From assembly GCF_032854445.1 (NCBI RefSeq), contig NC_088297.1:25061127-25125126 (forward strand): DNA of 64,000 nucleotides. Reading direction: 5' to 3'. This stretch comes from Liolophura sinensis (taxonomy: Eukaryota; Mollusca; Polyplacophora; Chitonida; Chitonidae). The notes beneath the pieces are model-generated. The model was not told the origin of the DNA. It did not search any database and saw only the letters and a list, made by a program, of their open reading frames with translations. The translations under genes were made by a program, and so were the position numbers. Of the stretch, positions 22,481 through 33,329 are shown one piece after another; positions within the stretch are counted from its first letter, which is position 1, and each line of letters starts with the position of its first letter.

Positions 22481-23803
22481 TTAGCAAGCTACTTCACTAT
22501 CTAGGACCATTTCTTTCACGCGTGACGGGTCTTTTGACTGCAACTGTCCGTTTGACTGATCACTTTTTGCTGTATCACTGTCCGAACGCGTGTTCTCTGT
22601 GTCCATAGGTGAGTCTCTGTTGCCATGGCTAACATTAGAGTCGGTGGGCGCATCGGCAGGTGCCTCGCCAGACTCCGCAGCGAAGGCTTTCAGTTCTAAC
22701 TCGTCGAGCATGCTTTGGATTTTGCGCACAGTTTGTTTGCGAGCCGTCCTAACTTCTTCCACACCACCTGTGTCAACTGTGTCCAGCTTCAACAGGGTCC
22801 GCATCAGCATTTCTTCCAAGAAACGATACTCTTTGTCTGTTTTCAACCCTTTGAACTGGCTGACAGCGTCACGGTACTGGTTTGCCTCCAATTCGACAGC
22901 TGCGATCACCTCCAGAGGCGTCAGTTTCCTGGGCGGTGGGGGTTTCTGCTCCGCTGGTTCAGCGGGCTGTGGTTGGCTGCTTTGCTCCCCCGAGTGATCC
23001 ATAGCGGATGGGGCGTTTTGAGCTTTCTGTGCGCTCTCTGAGTAAACAGCCGGGGAGCTGTAGTGTGGCTGGTGTGACTGGGTAGCCATGTTGTCAGGGG
23101 TTGGGTGCGTGGTTGATGCCGTGACCACTGTGCTGTGGGGGTACTGTGCGGGATAAGCCTGGTGGGGGTGGTTTTGTGGGTGAGGCTGGCTGTAAGTTGT
23201 CGGCTGTGTGGCGTCCACACGCATCACTGGTATGATACGTTCACCCTTCTCATTAGTTTGATAGTGAGGCTGCTGTGTCGGATAGGACTCCGGCATTCTC
23301 TGCGGTGGGGCTCCTTGATGGAACTGTGCCGAGGGCCCATGCCCAGGGTGGTGCGACTGGTGGTGTGTCGTTTGAGGGAGGCCCTGGTGAGTGCTGGGGC
23401 TTGACGAAAGCGGGACACCTTGTCGTCCACCCACGACATTTATGGGTATTTGCCTGAGGGGTGGGGTGCTATTCCTCACGGGTTCCTCCATGTGATGATG
23501 TTGGCGGGGACTACCTGTTCGCGGAGGTCTGTTGTCCATGTGTGACCCATAATGCTGAGCGCGTGGGCTGCCCGAGCGTGGGGATTGATCTCCCATGTGT
23601 GACTTGAACTGCTGAGCTCGCGAGCTACCAGACCTCGGAGGCTGTTCATCCATATGTGACCTGAACTGTTGACTCCTGGGACTTCCTGTTTGCCTCTCGT
23701 AGTTTGTGTCCGCCTGTGATCGACGAGGAACTGTCTCATGGTGTATGGGAATTTCCTTGGCACCAAGCTGAGGAGGAACACTGGGGAATCCCATCATGCC
23801 CGG
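22481..23803 (-). CDS. BAG3: BAG3 exon 2 (linker, SPR repeats, BAG domain, stop)
   Basis: The acceptor is ttttgttacag directly before CCGGGCATGATG (PGMMGF). Reading stays open to TAA at 22483-22481. The exon is GC-rich compared with its surroundings. It carries the 19-aa repeats, the low-complexity Pro/His/Gln linker and the BAG domain ([20 protein letters not shown]...[16 protein letters not shown]...[12 protein letters not shown]). The BAG helices form the surface that binds the Hsp70 ATPase domain. Confidence 0.94.
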   Translation of the reverse strand, partial: PGMMGFPSVPPQLGAKEIPIHHETVPRRSQADTNYERQTGSPRSQQFRSHMDEQPPRSGSSRAQQFKSHMGDQSPRSGSPRAQHYGSHMDNRPPRTGSPRQHHHMEEPVRNSTPPLRQIPINVVGGRQGVPLSSSPSTHQGLPQTTHHQSHHPGHGPSAQFHQGAPPQRMPESYPTQQPHYQTNEKGERIIPVMRVDATQPTTYSQPHPQNHPHQAYPAQYPHSTVVTASTTHPTPDNMATQSHQPHYSSPAVYSESAQKAQNAPSAMDHSGEQSSQPQPAEPAEQKPPPPRKLTPLEVIAAVELEANQYRDAVSQFKGLKTDKEYRFLEEMLMRTLLKLDTVDTGGVEEVRTARKQTVRKIQSMLDELELKAFAAESGEAPADAPTDSNVSHGNRDSPMDTENTRSDSDTAKSDQSNGQLQSKDPSRVKEMVLDSEVAC

Positions 23804-26800
23804 CTGTAACAAAAACACAGAGCTTTTGAGCACAAATTGACAAGAGGGTTTATATGTGTAATCCCAAACATGGAAAATAAGATTACTATCAATACAAGAC
23901 CTCCTCTTATTTTGTTCAACCAGGTCTTTCCAGTACCTATCAATATTTTGTCTGACAGCAACCAGTCTGATGAACAGTTAAACATGTCCTTTCACCAGTG
24001 TTTTTAGTACAGAACTACTACAGAAACCCCACATGTGCCTTTTCAGTACCAGGCCCCACAAACAATGTGCCTTGTCAGTACCAGGCCCCACAAACAATGT
24101 GCCTTGTCAGTACCAGGCTCCACAAACAATGTGCCTTGTCAGTACCAGGCCCCACAAACAATGTGCCTTGTCAGTACCAGGCCCCACAAACAATGTGCCT
24201 TGTCAGTACCAGACACCACAAACAACGTGCCTTGTCAGTACCAGATCCCACAAACAATGTGCCTTGTCAGTACCAGACCCCACAAACAATGTGCCTTTTC
24301 AGTACCAGGCCCCACAAACAATGTGCCTTTTCAGTACCAGGCCCCACAAACAATGTGCCTTGTCAGTACCAAAAACCACAAACAACGTGCCTTGTCAGCA
24401 CCAGACCCCACAAACAATGTGCCTTGTCAGTACCAGGCCCCACAAACAATGTGCCTTGTCAGTACCAGGCCCCACAAACAACGTGCCTTGTCAGTACCAG
24501 GCCCCACAAACAACGTGCCTTGTCAGTACCAGACACCACAAACAACATGCCTTGTCAGTACCAGACACCACAAACAACATGCCTTGTCAGTACCAGGCCC
24601 CACAAACAACGTGCCTTGTCAGTACCAGGCCCCACAAACAATGTGCCTTGTCAGAAACAGATCCCACAAACAATGTGCCTTGTCAGTACCAGGCCCCACA
24701 AAAATGAGCCTAGTCAGTACTATACCCAATAATGTGCCTTCTCAGTACCAGACCCCACAAACAATATGCCTTGTCAGTACTAAACCCCACAAACAATGTG
24801 CCTTGTCAGTACCAGATCCCGCAAACAATGTGCCTTGTCAGTACCAGACCCAACAAACAATGTGCCTTGTCAGTACCAGACCCAAAAAACAATGTGCCTT
24901 GTCAGTACTAGACCCCAAAAGTGATGTACATGTGTACTTTGTCAGTAATATACCTCACCAACATGTACTTTGTCAGTAATACACCTCACCAACATGTACT
25001 TTGTCAGTAATACACCTCACCAACATGTACTTTGTCAGTTATACACCTCACCAACATGTACCTTGTCAGTAACATACCTCATCAACATGTACCTTGTCAG
25101 TAACACACCTCACCAACATGTACCTTGTCAGTAACACACCTCACCAACATGTACCTTGTCAGTAATACACCTCACCAACATGTACCTTGTCAGTAATATA
25201 CCTCACCAACATGTACCTTGTCAGTAATATACCTCACCAACATGTACCTTGTCAGTAATATACCTCACCAACATGTACTCTGTCACTAACATACCTCACC
25301 AACATGTACCTTGTCAGTAATATACCTCACCAACATGTACCTTGTCAGTAATATACCTCACCAACATGTACTCTGTCACTAACATACCTCACCAACATGT
25401 ACCTTGTCAGTAATATACCTCACCAACATGTACTCTGTCACTAACATACCTCACCAACATGTACCTTGTCAGTAATATACCTCACCAACATGTACCTTCT
25501 CAATACTACATACTACCATAGTTAAACCCAGAGTTCAGACCCTACTTGGCAACATTTTGTCTTACAAGCAGCAACCAGTTAGAACAAAACACCTACTTTT
25601 CGTACAAAGCTATATAAGTCAAACCACAAACATGCACCTTGTCAGTACTACTGTGGTTAAACCCTCAGACATCTTACCCTATTTAGCAACATTTTGTCTC
25701 TCGGACAGCAACCAGTTTGAACACCAGCTACACATGTACACATACGCACAAAAATAAGGCTGGGAACTCTGATGGGTTCTCCAAAAACAACATAAAATAT
25801 CACTGATGACCATATTTAGAAATGCATTAACTTATAAAACCTGTTTATTCTCATCAATGGCTGCAGGCTATTTCCATAGTAACGCGTCACCTAGGTGACA
25901 ATTCCAGGTGAACTGAGGCCACATATTTGACATACTGCACAGTAGTGTGACCTGCGTGAGGGCGCTGGGGGTCATTCAGACATAACCAGGTCACACGAGC
26001 TTACAACAGCCATTCATCAATGACAATCATTTGTATGTTGGGTGGGTGAATAAAATATATTAATACATAGATAGAGTGTGACTCAGAGGTAAAACAGCTG
26101 TAACTAGAACAACGGTGAACTGCAGGCGAGAAAAGGATGTTTGGATGTGAACATGAATGACATGGGCAAATCTTACACAAATTTGAACTCTTTTGGCAGC
26201 CAATTTAGAAATCTATGTTCTGGTTCACAAACACATATATGATGTGTGACAAACTTATGTATTAAAAATATTAACACTATCTTTATCTTAATACCTTTAT
26301 TGAACAGAAGAGCTACATGTAATTCTCAATGTTTCCTGCCTACACATCACAGGACTAACTACAAGCAGAGCTTGGAATTTTGTTCCAAACACTATCCAAA
26401 TGCTCACACTCTCAACCTTTAGCAAAACTATACAGTACATACCCTGTACACACAGGCACATGCATACAGCTACACCGTTGTGTAAGTCCTAGTGACACAA
26501 ACAGTATACATAGTAAGAGATGTTTACACTGAGCAGTACCCCAGTCATAACTCACTTTTGTTATGTAAACAGGCTCAACCACTTCAAGGTTAGTACATGA
26601 AATATACAACAAGACCTAGTCAAAATGGTTCAGAGACCAGATCAATTTGTCAACACAGCCTGATTGCAAAGTATCTATTTATTTATTTCTTTTGACTGAC
26701 TGATTGACTCCAGGATTTGTCCATTATCAAACAGCAGTCAGCTTTATGGCTGGAGTAAACCACCAGATTGCCAAATGCGATCGATCTATATATACATGTT

Positions 26801-29391
26801 ATATCCATTTGATTGTCCTGGTAAATGCTGTACTCAAGGCTTTTGTCACCTATATATATATATATAATAGCAGTTTATAGGTTTATGGAAAAATCAAAGA
26901 ACCACCAATACTGTCTGGTACTGAATAATTATCATATAATCAGAGAGGCCAAACAAGAGTATATCTATGTACAAAATCCAAGTGAACATGACATCCAAGT
27001 GACCATGACATCCAAGTGACCATGACATCCAAGTGACCATGAAAACATACTGCACATTTTTATGCCCCAAGTTAAGTGGTCAAGGTGAGTGTAGAGTGAA
27101 TTAGACTGAGTATACAAGTAGGATATAACCGTGCCAGTAGTGAAAGCTACACTGTCAGAAGCAAGATGAATGGGACGACCTTCTAAAGGTGCTAGGGTGT
27201 TAATAAAGCAGAGAATCCTGATTACAGGCAAACACCCCTGATTAACATGTATGACTCATCAGAGACTGCCTTACAGGTATGTAGGACAAGAGTACAACTC
27301 CTCACATGCTTGGCCCATGTGACTGTACAGGTCTTTGACTTTGTAACAACTTCTGTTGATGTCATCCTTTAGACTTCGTTCTTACTGCAGACAAAAGTCG
27401 TATGTCTGGGCACAGTTCCCGTGCCACGTTACTCATGCAGTTTGTCAGACGTGAACATAAATACCACTGTAATTTAATCGATGGCCACATGCAACACTAT
27501 CAACTATCTTGGCTATGGCATGCATCTACATTGTAGATATACTGTATTCATTCTAAATGAATACATTCTACAAGAATTAATTTTCCTTTTACAAAAAATT
27601 TTAACATTTTCAGTTTTGATAGTCACTGAAGTCGGCATACTCAAGAATTTGCCTCTTTGTGTCATAGTCCTGGACCTACGAGGTCACAAGTTTACATCCA
27701 GCTACATGTCTCGTTCGTTTGGCTGCAGTTTTCTATTAGAAATCTAATATGTGGACGAAAATAATGGTTTCCCCTTCCCTGCAGCCTCAGACCTAAGTAC
27801 TGTCATCTTATCAGAATGAGTATAACCACAATTTACAGTGTACATCCCTCTGTGGGTCTGCTAATTCTATGTCCAGCATTCTCCATATGACGCATGCGGG
27901 CTGCGTTGCAGGTCGTGCATGTATGTATCATAAACTATTGTGTAATACGTATGTCCAGTGATTGTGTGCTGGCAGCAGCAGGCCTGCTGGCACATAACAC
28001 ACCCAAGACAAAGCAGATGATATACACATCATGTCTATCTGGTCACGTTACATAACACAGCAATAGTGGATGGACAGAAATGAAACATGTCTGTAAGCAC
28101 ACATGGGTTTGTTAACATACTGTAATTCTTCATCCTTTTCACAAGGTGTTAATTCAAGCATACTGTGAAGGTATTATTCTGTTTTGATTGATTAAATTAT
28201 ACTTTTTGTGAAGCCCTGAAACCGACCAGTCCAATCAGGCCAAAATATGCAGTTTCCAAAATCAAATTAAAAATGTGCATAAATTGCACTGAAAATTGTT
28301 CTTTCCTTTGCAATAAGGTTGAGGAATTAGAGTAAATACTGCAGATATTCCTCCATCAAGTTTGAAAGTTTGAGAATGTGTTAATGTGAGCCATGATGTG
28401 AGTATTTCATATAATCTGATGTTGGAGGGAAAAGATAAAAGCCTCATTCCACTGACTTACCCTATTTCACCTGAAGTTTAGTACTTTGCACATTTTACTT
28501 GAATTTGACTGATTCCTTTACCTATTAATGCCATATAAAACTTAACTGTGAAGTGTGATTCACGTTTTGTAACAAAATATGAAGTATTGTCATTTACAGG
28601 CCTTTATGGGCGTCAGAATGTGCCTTGTTAGATATCAGACAATGGAGGGAAATACAGTACTTCTGGTCTGTAGAACAAATCAAACTACACAATTTGTAAC
28701 ACTGTCAGTGTCAACATACAGTATAGGATCTCAAAAAAGTTGACAGACTACAGTGTTTGCTTTAACAGCGTACTATATCCATTCCTCTTCTAAAAATGGA
28801 GGTAAAAATCTTTTGTTGTCTGTCCAAGCAAAATTATTATTTATCATTTTTGGGAATTTAACTTTTTGGGTATGGCACACATACATGTATATGCGAATGT
28901 ATAAATTCTCACACTGAAAACTGTCAGCGTTTCAAAAGGCAGTATCAAACCAGAAACCTACAAACCACTGGCAATGAACTCTAATTCTTCTCAAATTTGA
29001 GACAGATACATGTATTAGTAGTGGTGTAAGTAGAATATTACACTTCTTTGTCAGCCTTTTGGAAAAGTAAAGATACGAGTATTTTGTTCACTAGATGGTC
29101 TAACCATGTGAGAAAAAAGAAACTCAATATTCCTGCTACAATTACATATATATTGGCTAAAATGAGCAGACCAGGTGTCCCAAATTTTAGGAGAAATACG
29201 GTATGTCCACTGTCTGGGCAATTTTGCCAACACATCTACGACAAAATTCATCGGTACAGTTAGTGTCCATGTTGCCGATCAATAAAACTAAAACAAACAT
29301 GCATTACCCTTCTGATGACTACAAAGGACAACTCCCACAGCTACTGGTATTCTATCCTTCGGATACTGATGTACCCATATGTATGTGTGTA

Positions 29392-29456
<65 letters not shown>

Positions 29457-32229
29457 CATACATGCATGTATATAGAATCACAAAACTGTCTCATACAAGT
29501 GAACGTAAGTCAGACTTAGTTTTTACCTAGTGATGTTAATCCTTAAGTTTAAGTTACATTTGAACTTAAAATCCTAATTTCCATTTTTAGCACAAAGGTC
29601 TAAGACAACTCTCCGTAATAAAATAAAATGCAAATCATAAAGGCTAAGCCTGGCTTAAGACAGCTTCATGAACCTAACACATGTACATGGGGATCAGTTT
29701 CTGGACTACACTCAATACTTACGGAATGTTATTCATCCCCTATCAATAAGGAAACAGAGCTAACCTACAACCACAGCAAAGGTTTTACCACTTTACATCC
29801 CATAATTAATCTCAGACCCATTCAGCATAACACACCGCACAATAATTTTGATCAACATTTAATATGCCAAAATATGAGGGAATTACACGAGGTACACAGA
29901 GAGAGATTAATCAACATTGCTCCACTCCTTGAACATCCGTACATTTCACACACACTCCCTATAAGAGTTGTTCTTAATGAAGAATTGACATTTTGATCTT
30001 TCTCAACATCAAGTTTACTATTACTCAGAATGTTCTTATTAACCTGACAACATATTTATGTGCAAGAAACAAAGAATTTCACCCAATGACTATCCCTTGG
30101 GCTTTGAAATTCAACTTGATCTTCTAGAAAATATGATCTTAAGCTTTGTAATAAACTGCACCAAGAAATCCTGCATGACCTTATTCCTAACGTCCCTCTC
30201 TAAAGGCAAGTCTCTCACCTGACCTCTATTACTCATACAGAACAAAGTAAGCAATTCCAAGAACAGCAACAAAACATCAAACAGAAAAATGAAGAATATT
30301 GGAAGTTGACAAGGCAAAGTGCTGATTACGTCATGAGATATCTGGTGTTTTCAGTGTTTCAGGTATGCTTATAAACATTACCAATGTGCATGTGGTATGT
30401 GCTTTGTGCTAGCCATGCCTATGAGGCACAAACTGCACTCTGGCCAAACTGAAATCTTTTTTTTTTTTTTGTGTACAATGTTTTTTAACTGACTTTTGCT
30501 CCAGCTAAAGTAAGTGTTTAGTTATTTGACTGATGTTTTGTGACACATTTTTATTACTGAAGTATGCATCCTCGCACAATTAAATGATCTAGGCTGTGGA
30601 TGTCAGGTTTATGGATATGTGTGTACACATATCACACACTTACAGCATTTAGGTAAAACACACTGTGAAGTACATGTGTACTGTGAAAAGTCTGAATATA
30701 TAGATGCGCATCTAAACACATCCAGATGATCAAAGTGCTTTCATATCACTGATCCCTATGTACTCGCAGACATGTACAAATTAGTGAACATAATTAATTA
30801 TACCGTGAAATACATGTATATTATACTAAATGACAGTGGCATCTAATAGGCCTGTATTAAAGGCATACATACATGTACACAGATACATTCAATTAGAACC
30901 ATAAGTGAATGTATTTCGTCTCATAAATTTTACTGCCACAATGCAAGTACATGTAAAAGCTTCCGGAGAATAACAACTCATAATAAATCAATACAAGTAT
31001 TATGAAGCAGTGTTTTAGTAAAATGTGTGCTTAAGATGAGAACAATTACAGTACATCTGTACTACATAGGCATCAAATGTGTAAAACTCAATACCATAAT
31101 ACCAGTACTGGAGATAAGGTACATGTGCACAATGCCTGGAAATATATGCTAAACAGGATTCTCTGGAAAGAACACTAATCCCTGGGAGATATACAATATT
31201 CTACCATGTCAACAGAAAAAATGCCTTTAGCAGACACCACTTATGTTCTAAGGAACCTTTTTCATGATTGTATTAACACTCTTATGGCAAAACACTTAAT
31301 TCTAGATACACATATAAATAACAAAACAAGAGGAACTTACATGAAAAATCAATCACGAGATAATCTTACATGTAGCTTGTTGTTTAGCTTCCCAGTTTAT
31401 CTCCTGTCTCATCCCCTCCCTCCCCCAGTCCCCTATTACTGAGATACCCCATGGATTAGTGCTATCTCCTGAGAATCCAATTTAGTTGATAATAAAACCT
31501 ATACACTGGTTGCTGTCATTTCTAAAGAAACAGTGATACATATCCTGTCCCTGTGAAGCCCAGAACAGAATGAAAACAATATACAGCTGGCTAAACAGAT
31601 ATTTATGAACATCTGTGATCTTTTTGAAAAGGGTAATGTTGTCATAAGCTAGGAGGCCTCTGTGAAATATCATCCATGGTGATAGGAATAAATGAAAAGT
31701 GATCGTGACCTAGACAGACAAATATTGACCAGGATCAACAAGCCTCTATTAAATCCAACAAACACGAAGTGAAATGGGCAATCGGATAATATCACATGAT
31801 CAGTGGGCCTATACAACCCATACCAACAATCTCCATATTTGTACATGCACATTATTCATGACAACAACCTAAACAAAAGCAGTAAAATTATCAAACAAAT
31901 TTGTGCTGTCTCCGTCTGTGTCGTCGTTTAATTACAGGTATATCTAAGGAGATCAAGGGTGTCACTTTTTACTTACACTATCTTTAGACGATCTGTAGCT
32001 GGTAAAATATTTTGACGTATGTCACCCTGATCACAAATTATCTTCCTACCTTAGGATGCGTTCGTCGAGGGTCGTTCCACGTTGTTGATTTCGTCGCGTG
32101 ATCCACGAAAAATGGCCAACCTGTTATCGGATCGTATAAAATCTCCCAACCGGGAGGTAGAGGTTCATTCGTAGCGTAATGCATGGCGTTACTTCCAAAA
32201 TGATTAGGGTACGAATGAAAGCCTGCCAT
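22481..32229 (-). CDS. BAG3: BAG3-type co-chaperone (WW domain + BAG domain), complete, 500 aa in two coding exons
   Basis: BAG3 proteins couple Hsp70/Hsc70 nucleotide exchange to small heat-shock proteins and chaperone-assisted selective autophagy. Coding exons are 32229-32050 (60 codons) and 23803-22481 (440 codons plus TAA), joined in phase 0 across an 8.2-kb GT-AG intron. Residues ~24-56 form a WW domain ([10 protein letters not shown]...WPFFVDH...TTTWNDP-like), very close to that of vertebrate BAG3. Residues 78-80 (IPI), 179-181 (IPI) and 251-253 (IPV) resemble the IPV motifs that bind HSPB8 in BAG3. Residues 101-157 are three 19-aa repeats with RSGSPR-type motifs. Residues 200-345 are Pro/Gln/His-rich and PPPPRK precedes the BAG domain at ~354-434. 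The acidic, Ser-rich tail ends in EVAC. Human BAG3 is slightly longer (575 aa). The start ATG has a purine at -3 and G at +4. Confidence 0.93.
24035..24935 (+). repeat. BAG3-intron minisatellite 1, ~28 x 32 bp
   Basis: The unit is GTGCCTTGTCAGTACCAGGC + CCCACAAACAAT; starts fall at 24035, 24067, 24099 and onward. Frames stay open across it in all three + registers, but they encode only the repeat. Confidence 0.95.
24936..25505 (+). repeat. BAG3-intron minisatellite 2, ~18 x 31 bp
   Basis: The unit is CATGTACCTTGTCAGTAATA + TACCTCACCAA. The core TRCCTTGTCAGTA is shared with the adjoining 32-bp array, so the second array looks derived from the first or from a common ancestor. Confidence 0.95.
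26981..27042 (+). repeat. Minisatellite, ~4 x 17 bp
   Basis: The unit CATGACATCCAAGTGAC repeats from AAGTGAACATGAC to GACCATGAAAAC. Confidence 0.85.
29382..29454 (+). repeat. Compound (GT)n-(AT)n microsatellite
   Basis: A run of TGTGTGTG passes directly into TATATATA for about 45 bp. Open frames here are low-complexity artefacts. Confidence 0.95.
32050..32229 (-). CDS. BAG3: BAG3 exon 1 (start codon and WW domain)
   Basis: The ATG is at 32229-32227 in the context aagATGG; the donor is CCTAAG|gtagga. The exon encodes [12 protein letters not shown]..., then [20 protein letters not shown] and [16 protein letters not shown]. Two tryptophans 23 residues apart and the closing proline define a group I-like WW domain, expected to bind PPxY-type ligands. 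Confidence 0.94.
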
Positions 32230-32262
32230 CTTATAACCCTACAGGCAACAAGATTCTTACGA

Positions 32263-32270
32263 GAACTTTC
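32263..32270 (-). promoter_or_regulatory. Second HSE-like inverted dimer near the BAG3 start
   Basis: GAActTTC is a perfect head-to-head HSE half-site pair, about 35 bp upstream of the ATG. A third unit at 32258 (TAC for TTC) is imperfect. It may lie in the 5' UTR. Confidence 0.3.
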
Positions 32271-32402
32271 TGCTTCGATCGAAGCGCCCCCTATCTTCCG
32301 CCATAAAGACATCTTACACGTTTTTTGATTGGTCTCAGGACTGATTCGACTAATGGACGAAGTTGTTACATTTATCGAAGGGAAGTAACTGTGCTTGTAC
32401 CC

Positions 32403-32430
32403 GAACATGCTCGAAGTTTCCGAATATTTC
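32403..32430 (-). promoter_or_regulatory. Heat-shock-element-like array upstream of BAG3
   Basis: Read in 5-bp steps on the + strand, GAA (32403), TGC (32408), GAA (32413), TTC (32418), AAT (32423) and TTC (32428) follow the alternating nGAAnnTTCn rule; four of six units are perfect, including a GAA-gt-TTC dimer. The array sits about 175-200 bp upstream of the BAG3 ATG. Vertebrate BAG3 is a classic HSF1 target, which makes a functional HSE plausible; binding is inferred. Confidence 0.55.
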
Positions 32431-32522
32431 CAGTCTGTACATTTGTAAACTTGTGCACTGACTGTGTCATTCATATTTGATAGACGACGACATTTCTCTC
32501 GATATTAGGCTAACATTAAATG

Positions 32523-32542
32523 TGACGTCAACAAACCACGTG
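32523..32542. promoter_or_regulatory. CRE (TGACGTCA) and E-box (CACGTG) upstream of BAG3
   Basis: A consensus palindromic CRE lies at 32523-32530 and a CACGTG E-box at 32537-32542, about 300 bp upstream of the BAG3 ATG in a locally CpG-richer stretch. Both are exact matches, but short motifs occur by chance and no transcription start is visible. Confidence 0.3.
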
Positions 32543-33009
32543 ATGTTTACTGCTCATGAACTGTTTCGACCTTACATTTCTTGACGTTTTGGTAGCTGTT
32601 TGTGTAAAGGAATGTTATGTGTTGATTCACAAGCAGAATTTTTTTCTTTTTTCTTTGTTGAATTTATACTGAAAGAAATATTTTCTGCGTTAGTAACAGA
32701 ACCTATTGAACTTCAGTGGAATCAGTGAGAACGGCTTTTGCCATAAATGTGCATAGTATTTATTATATCATTTATTAAACAGAATGCTTTTATTTTAAAG
32801 CTTGTATGTATTTTCCATCATGGATAAAAAAAAGAAAGAAAAAAACATTTTTATAAGATTAAATAAAAATTACCTCTTTAGCTTCAGAACACAGTATAAA
32901 GTACACAACGCGAACATGTGAAGTTGTGATCAATGAAGTAAGTTTTACTAGGAATAGCTGGCCGTCATTATATAAAACAAGTGAAATATCATTGTTTGGC
33001 ATAAAACAG

Positions 33010-33078
33010 ACTGGTATGTGGGGGTTTTCACCCAGGCTAGTATGTGGGAGTTTTCCCCAGATTGGCATGTGGGGGTTT
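33010..33078 (+). repeat. Short tandem repeat, ~3 x 29 bp
   Basis: TGGTATGTGGGGGTTTTCAC, TAGTATGTGGGAGTTTTCCC and TGGCATGTGGGGGTTTAC follow one another. Confidence 0.7.
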
Positions 33079-33329
33079 ACAGTCGACTTGAAATCCTTGT
33101 GATTTTTCAGTTAAGAACCAACCATGCAACCAATAAAAAAGAAAACCAAGATCATCAGGTTTAAAGTCAACATGACCTCACCTGGAACTGAACCCAGTTT
33201 TTTCACCAATGAGGTAAATCTGTTCATCACTTTTCCCATATGTGAAATGTTCATAGATGTTGTTTGCATAATGTTTTATTAAACTTCATTTATTTGACTG
33301 ATATTCAGCTTTGTATTAAAAAATATCTT

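Larger units (their letters stand above)
25506..32049 (-). other. BAG3 intron 1, remainder
   Basis: AT-rich, with no exon recognised. It holds a 17-bp minisatellite (26981-27042), a GT/AT microsatellite (29386-29454) and a poly-T tract near 30460. The intron spans 23804-32049 in full. Confidence 0.6.

Noticed and set aside
22590-23457. Open frames on + opposite BAG3 exon 2
   Set aside because: Shadow frames of a GC-rich coding exon; the - strand encodes clear BAG3 domains.
24000-24979. Three overlapping + strand open frames of 224-314 codons
   Set aside because: Produced by the 32-bp repeat inside the BAG3 intron; the three registers encode the same repeating peptide.
28120-28170. Further MITE copy (CTGTAATTCTTCATCCTTTTCA)
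   Set aside because: Only about 20 bp resembles the terminal repeat and no interior match follows; could be chance.
32124-32474. 116-codon open frame overlapping BAG3 exon 1 on the same strand
   Set aside because: A different frame from the WW-domain exon; no recognisable domain.
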